Made by a program: the position numbers and the translations under genes
From: Clostridia bacterium
GTDB taxonomy: Bacteria; Bacillota; Clostridia; Christensenellales; CAG-1252
DNA length: 10,037 nucleotides
NCBI GenBank assembly: GCA_016296985.1
Contig: JAEDHM010000047.1
Span: 1 to 10,037, forward strand
Reading direction: 5' to 3'
Shown: positions 7,830 to 10,037 of the stretch, one piece after another
Layout: each line of letters begins with the position of its first letter
Numbering within the stretch: position 1 is the first letter of the stretch
Notes under the pieces: generated by a model
The model's database searches: none
What the model was told of the DNA's origin: nothing
The model's input: only the letters and a program-made list of their open reading frames with translations

Positions 7830-8420
7830 TTTTATTCTTTATTCGGAATACTATCTTGTCTTTCTTGCGAGTTTTGGTACAACTTGTTTTTGGGATTGCC
7901 CACACTTTATTTTTTACTAAATCTAGTTTATTGCCTATTTTGTGAAAACGGAAGGGTGGTTTTGGGGGCAATAAAATTGAAAAGGTTTATAAAAAAGAAA
8001 AGGTTTATCACCCTTGAAAATAAAGAGGATTTCAAAAAGCAAGTGTTGAGAATCTTCCCAAAAAACCTAAAATCCCATTTGGGCGAAGGCGAGGGGGAAA
8101 GATTGCTCAAATACAACAAAAGTTTTGCAGTGTTGTCATCGGTTTTTATATCCTTTATTTTCCCCTGCGCCTATTTTTTAATTTCTCTTTTCTATGATAT
8201 CTCAACGGGAGAATTGTTTTTAAGGGTAGGAAGTGTATTTTTCTTGTCCTTACTATCAAGCGTAACTTCTCTATTTTTCAATTTTTCAATCATCAATTCT
8301 TCGGTAAACAAGTGGAAAGAAATTCAGTTTATATTAAAGGAAAAATTGATTATCAAATTTTCTTCCTTTTTTGAGGATTGTTTTTATCCAATCCCAGCAA
8401 CTGAAAAAAGAAAGGATTGA
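7818..8420 (+). CDS. Four-helix membrane protein, unknown function
   Basis: A 200-residue integral membrane protein not recognised as any family. It shows two hydrophobic hairpins: segments at about 4-22 and 25-42, then 103-126 and 134-160. Between them is a basic and charged stretch containing KRFIKKKRF (55-63), likely cytoplasmic, and the C-terminal 40 residues are soluble and lysine-rich. Cysteines cluster in the first pair of helices (14, 17, 39, 42). An in-frame stop at 7797 and the SD AAGGAAAGG fix the start at 7818. It lies co-directionally after addA, but the intervening inverted repeat may separate or regulate its expression. A terminator follows 28 bases after its stop. Function is unknown; nothing in the sequence ties it to DNA repair. 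The uniform A/T-rich codons match the neighbours. Confidence 0.75.
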   Translation: MYGVFYSLFGILSCLSCEFWYNLFLGLPTLYFLLNLVYCLFCENGRVVLGAIKLKRFIKKKRFITLENKEDFKKQVLRIFPKNLKSHLGEGEGERLLKYNKSFAVLSSVFISFIFPCAYFLISLFYDISTGELFLRVGSVFFLSLLSSVTSLFFNFSIINSSVNKWKEIQFILKEKLIIKFSSFFEDCFYPIPATEKRKD

Positions 8421-8448
8421 AAAAAGTGCATAAAGGCAAAAAGAAATG

Positions 8449-8481
8449 AAAATACCATCAGAAATGGTATTTTTGTTTTTT
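8449..8481 (+). terminator. Intrinsic terminator of the membrane-protein gene
   Basis: A perfect 10-bp stem AAAATACCAT (8449-8458) / ATGGTATTTT (8464-8473) with loop CAGAA is followed by T-G-T6. It sits 28 bases after the stop of the 200-residue membrane protein. The other strand also ends in a T-rich run, so weak bidirectional activity is possible. Confidence 0.9.
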
Positions 8482-8525
8482 AAAAACATTATTTTCAAGC
8501 GGATAAATTATCACTTTTCTTTTTT

Positions 8526-8554
8526 TTGCAGTTGGGCAAACTAAACGCTATACT
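8526..8554 (+). promoter_or_regulatory. Candidate sigma-A promoter before an alternating tract
   Basis: TTGCAG (8526-8531) and TATACT (8549-8554) are separated by exactly 17 bases, with expected +1 near 8561. It would transcribe the alternating CG/TG-rich stretch and then the second promoter and corA leader. No terminator or credible ORF follows directly, so it may be an auxiliary upstream promoter for corA or a chance match. Confidence 0.45.
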
Positions 8555-8619
8555 CGTGCGTGTGCGTGCGAGCGAAGTGCGTGGGATAAAATATGTATGC
8601 GCGCGTATGTGTACATGCA
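8555..8619. repeat. Two alternating purine-pyrimidine tracts
   Basis: Bases 8555-8570 (16 bases of CG/TG steps) and 8591-8619 (29 bases of TG, TA and CG steps with a CGCGCG core) alternate strictly between pyrimidine and purine. Such sequence is prone to left-handed Z-DNA under negative supercoiling. They lie between two candidate promoters, in DNA otherwise A/T-rich. No protein-coding function is supported here. Confidence 0.7.
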
Positions 8620-8652
8620 AAAAATCGTGATTACAAAAAAATCAAAAAAAAG

Positions 8653-8681
8653 TTGCCAAATTCTTAATAGGATGATAAAAT
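8653..8681 (+). promoter_or_regulatory. Sigma-A promoter of the corA leader
   Basis: TTGCCA (8653-8658) and TAAAAT (8676-8681) are separated by 17 bases, placing +1 at about A8688. The transcript would begin nine bases before the strong SD of the leader ORF and continue through the tandem terminators to corA, giving a leader of about 177 bases. Confidence 0.7.
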
Positions 8682-8705
8682 GTAGAGAAGAAAAACAAAG
8701 GAGTG

Positions 8706-8770
8706 TACGGTATATGGACGCAGACCCATACGGAAGTAACAACATCTATCTATCCCTCGCCTATACCGTA
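8706..8770 (+). repeat. 9-bp inverted repeat bracketing the leader ORF
   Basis: TACGGTATA (8706-8714) is the exact reverse complement of TATACCGTA (8762-8770). The left arm covers the spacer and the A of the leader ATG; the right arm lies in codons 17-19. A second TACGG at 8729-8733 could compete for the right arm. A translating ribosome would open this stem. Confidence 0.75.
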
Positions 8771-8791
8771 AGTGTAGCAAGGTTTTTCTAA
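8714..8791 (+). CDS. 25-residue putative leader peptide upstream of corA
   Basis: A short ORF with a full AAAGGAG Shine-Dalgarno 10 bases before its ATG. The peptide starts MDADPYGSNN, continues with a mostly hydrophobic and aromatic stretch, and ends VARFF. The TAA stop lies in the loop-closing region of terminator 1, so a ribosome reaching the stop would prevent that hairpin. The position between a promoter and two terminators before a Mg2+-transporter-type gene suggests a regulatory peptide rather than a functional protein. The acidic, proline-containing start (Asp-Ala-Asp-Pro) recalls the MEPDP start of enterobacterial MgtL, whose early codons destabilise ribosomes at low Mg2+; this resemblance is inference only and covers a few residues. 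An in-frame extension back to an ATG at 8597 has no SD and is not favoured. Confidence 0.55.
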   Translation: MDADPYGSNNIYLSLAYTVSVARFF

Positions 8792-8801
8792 ACCTTTTTT
8801 T
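8779..8801 (+). terminator. Leader terminator 1, over the leader ORF stop
   Basis: A 7-bp stem AAGGTTT (8779-8785) / AAACCTT (8790-8796) with loop TTCT is followed by five further T (seven T counting the end of the stem). The leader-ORF stop TAA (8789-8791) straddles the loop and right arm. It is A/T-rich and so moderate in strength, consistent with a conditional terminator. Confidence 0.65.
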
Positions 8802-8825
8802 CGGCTTGAAAAATCCATACATTTT

Positions 8826-8851
8826 TCGGTAGGGCGTCCTACCGATTTTTT
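8826..8851 (+). terminator. Leader terminator 2, just before corA
   Basis: A perfect 8-bp stem TCGGTAGG (8826-8833) / CCTACCGA (8838-8845) with loop GCGT is followed by six T. It ends three bases before the corA SD and 13 before its ATG, so corA expression from the upstream promoters requires readthrough. No other promoter lies between this hairpin and corA. Confidence 0.85.
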
Positions 8852-8864
8852 ATGGAGAAAAAGT

Positions 8865-9845
8865 ATGATCACAGTAGCTTATAACAAAGATTCAAACAAG
8901 AAAATAGCCGAATTACCCACCGAAGCAATCTACACTGCCACCTCTTTTGAGGGCAAGTGGGTGCACTTGATCAACCCTGACGATAAGGAAATTGAATTCG
9001 TAAGTTCGATTACGGGAATTGAGGAAGACTTTTTGAAGGCTCCTCTCGACGAAGAAGAAAGACCTCGTATCGATAAAGAAGAGGATTCCTTGCTGATTTT
9101 GGTTGACATTCCCGTAACCGACGAAAGTGAAGACGATTATTACACCTACAGCACCTTGCCTATGGGTATAATAATAAAAGGAAAAAATATCGTAACCGTT
9201 TGTTTGAAAGACAGCGTAGTAACAAGGGACGTCTTGTTCGGACGTATCAAAAACGTAGATTTTTCCTATATCACAAGATTTACCTTCCAACTTTTGTATT
9301 CCGTATCAATTCAGTTCCAACACTATTTGAGAAGGATAGACAAGGCAAGTCAAAAGTTGCAGGACGAGTTGCAAAAGAATATGCAAAACAAAGAACTTAT
9401 TCAGTTGCTTGATATTGAAAATTCTTTGGTTTATTTCTCAACCTCTTTGCGCCTCAACTGTTCGGTTATTGACAAACTTACAAGACAAAACCACTTGAAC
9501 AAGTTTGAAGAAGATCAAGATTTGATTGAAGACGTTGGTATCGAAAGCTTGCAGGCTTATGAAATGTGTAACACCTACCGCGATATTTTGTCGGGCACCC
9601 GTGACGCTTTCTCCTCGGTTATCAACAACAATATAAACATCCGTATGAAGTTTTTGACTTCAATAACCGTGATTTTGGCAATTCCCACCATGATTGCAGG
9701 CTTGTTTGGTATGAACCTTGACGGAATCCCCGGGTTTAGCGGTGGCGGAAGTTCTTTCCAATGGGCGTTTTTCGTGGTTTGCATAGCAACCTTGCTGATT
9801 ACGGGAATAGTCGCTTTAGTAATGTGGAAAAAGAAGATGTTTTAG
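8865..9845 (+). CDS. corA: CorA-family Mg2+/divalent metal transporter
   Basis: A 326-residue protein of normal CorA length that should form a pentameric inner-membrane channel for Mg2+, possibly Co2+ or Ni2+. The N-terminal two thirds form the acidic cytoplasmic domain, with many Asp/Glu (for example DEEERPRIDKEED near 62-74), followed by long helical segments (about 145-255). The first membrane helix (about 263-281) leads into the signature G282-M283-N284, then a short periplasmic loop with IPGFSGGGSS, the second helix (about 298-321), and a basic end KKKMF that stays inside. All hallmarks are intact. The start is set by GGAG seven bases upstream. The tandem terminators and leader ORF in front of it imply regulation, plausibly by Mg2+. 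Motifs alone do not tell Mg2+ from Zn2+ or Co2+ transport. Confidence 0.95.
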   Translation: MITVAYNKDSNKKIAELPTEAIYTATSFEGKWVHLINPDDKEIEFVSSITGIEEDFLKAPLDEEERPRIDKEEDSLLILVDIPVTDESEDDYYTYSTLPMGIIIKGKNIVTVCLKDSVVTRDVLFGRIKNVDFSYITRFTFQLLYSVSIQFQHYLRRIDKASQKLQDELQKNMQNKELIQLLDIENSLVYFSTSLRLNCSVIDKLTRQNHLNKFEEDQDLIEDVGIESLQAYEMCNTYRDILSGTRDAFSSVINNNINIRMKFLTSITVILAIPTMIAGLFGMNLDGIPGFSGGGSSFQWAFFVVCIATLLITGIVALVMWKKKMF

Positions 9846-9904
9846 GCCTTCTTGAGGCTTGAAAAAAAATCTTAAAAATTTTCTAAAAAAGTGGCTAAAA
9901 GCGT

Positions 9905-9933
9905 TTGACAACGGAATAATAAAATGATATTCT
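9905..9933 (+). promoter_or_regulatory. Promoter of tRNA-Ala
   Basis: A consensus -35 TTGACA (9905-9910) lies 17 bases before TATTCT (9928-9933), giving +1 at about G9940. This is the best -35 box in the window, as expected for a stable-RNA gene, and leaves a 5' leader of about 23 bases before the mature tRNA end. Most of that leader is a 6-bp hairpin, TGTCGT/ACGACA with loop AAAA (9942-9957). Confidence 0.85.
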
Positions 9934-9962
9934 AATATGGCTGTCGTAAAAACGACACCCGT

Positions 9963-10037
9963 GGGGGTATAGCTCAGCTGGTAGAGCACCTGCCTTGCAA
10001 GCAGGGGGTCAGCGGTTCGAACCCGCTTACCTCCACC
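9963..10037 (+). tRNA. tRNA-Ala (anticodon UGC)
   Basis: A full cloverleaf can be read: acceptor strand GGGGGTA (9963-9969) pairs with TACCTCC (10028-10034), including the G3-U70 wobble that is the alanine identity element. D stem GCTC/GAGC (9972-9975/9984-9987), anticodon stem CCTGC/GCAGG with loop CTTGCAA and anticodon TGC at 9996-9998, T stem AGCGG/CCGCT with loop TTCGAAC. Discriminator A73 is 10035, followed by an encoded CC at the window end, so the CCA tail is probably encoded and cut by the window boundary. Confidence 0.97.

Larger units (their letters stand above)
8688..8864 (+). promoter_or_regulatory. Attenuator-like leader of corA
   Basis: In order this leader contains a strong SD (8697-8703), a 25-codon ORF, a 9-bp inverted repeat around most of the ORF, terminator 1 on the ORF stop codon, an A/T hairpin GAAAAAT/ATTTTTC (8808-8814/8821-8827), terminator 2, and the corA SD GGAG (8854-8857). 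Alternative pairings exist. TATGG (8713-8717) can pair with CCATA (8726-8730) around the leader start codon. TACCG (8764-8768), part of the ORF repeat, can pair with CGGTA (8827-8831) of terminator 2. TCCATA (8814-8819) can pair with TATGGA (8851-8856) over the corA SD. The pattern fits ribosome-controlled transcription attenuation, or a riboswitch. I see no match to the conserved core of the M-box (ykoK) Mg2+ riboswitch. Confidence 0.6.

Noticed and set aside
8548..8745. A minus-strand ORF opposite the corA leader.
   Set aside because: No SD or promoter supports it, and its apparent protein arises from A/T-rich and CG-alternating DNA.
8597..8791. A 64-codon ORF starting at 8597.
   Set aside because: Its start has no SD, it runs through the alternating tract and across the promoter at 8653-8681; only the last 25 codons from 8714 have a proper SD.
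8688..8864. The corA leader as a classical M-box (ykoK) Mg2+ riboswitch.
   Set aside because: The length is similar, but I see none of the conserved M-box core sequence; only a short GGAAGTA-like stretch recalls other riboswitches, with no supporting partner motif.
9846..9875. A terminator after corA (GCCT/AGGC hairpin).
   Set aside because: The stem is only about 4 bp and is followed by A-rich, not T-rich, sequence; no convincing terminator was found before the tRNA promoter.

Overview
The window reads as a chromosomal segment of a low-to-moderate G+C Bacillota (Firmicutes), most likely a clostridial lineage. The reasons are an AddAB-type recombination nuclease instead of RecBCD, Shine-Dalgarno sites matching the GGAGGTGATC anti-SD complement, sigma-A-like promoters, U-tract intrinsic terminators, and A/T-leaning codon use. 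No insertion sequence, phage gene or CRISPR array is visible.

Layout. Bases 1-100 are hairpin-rich and unassigned. A putative lipoprotein gene (964-152, minus strand) ends at an intrinsic terminator (133-101). It diverges from addB (1087-4305, plus), and both genes appear to be transcribed from promoters that put +1 at or within one base of the start codon, with no Shine-Dalgarno site, so both mRNAs look leaderless. addB is followed after 8 bases by addA (4314-7715), whose SD overlaps the addB stop. AddA (UvrD-type helicase plus nuclease) and AddB (inactive helicase-like fold plus Fe-S nuclease) would form the two-nuclease complex that resects double-strand breaks for RecA loading.

A nested inverted repeat (7719-7829) links addA to a 200-residue membrane protein of unknown function (7818-8420). 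Its outer arm contains that gene's start codon and is followed by a T-run, so it could act as a terminator, a translational switch, or both. A clear terminator follows at 8449-8481.

From 8526 to 8864 there is a dense non-coding regulatory stretch. It holds a candidate promoter, two alternating purine-pyrimidine (Z-DNA-prone) tracts, a second well-spaced promoter, a 25-codon leader ORF with a strong SD, a 9-bp inverted repeat bracketing most of that ORF, and two tandem intrinsic terminators just before the start of corA (8865-9845). This has the architecture of a transcription attenuator controlling a CorA-family Mg2+/divalent metal transporter, and it is the most interesting part of the window. 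The window ends in tRNA-Ala(UGC) with its own promoter, cut after the CC of the CCA end.
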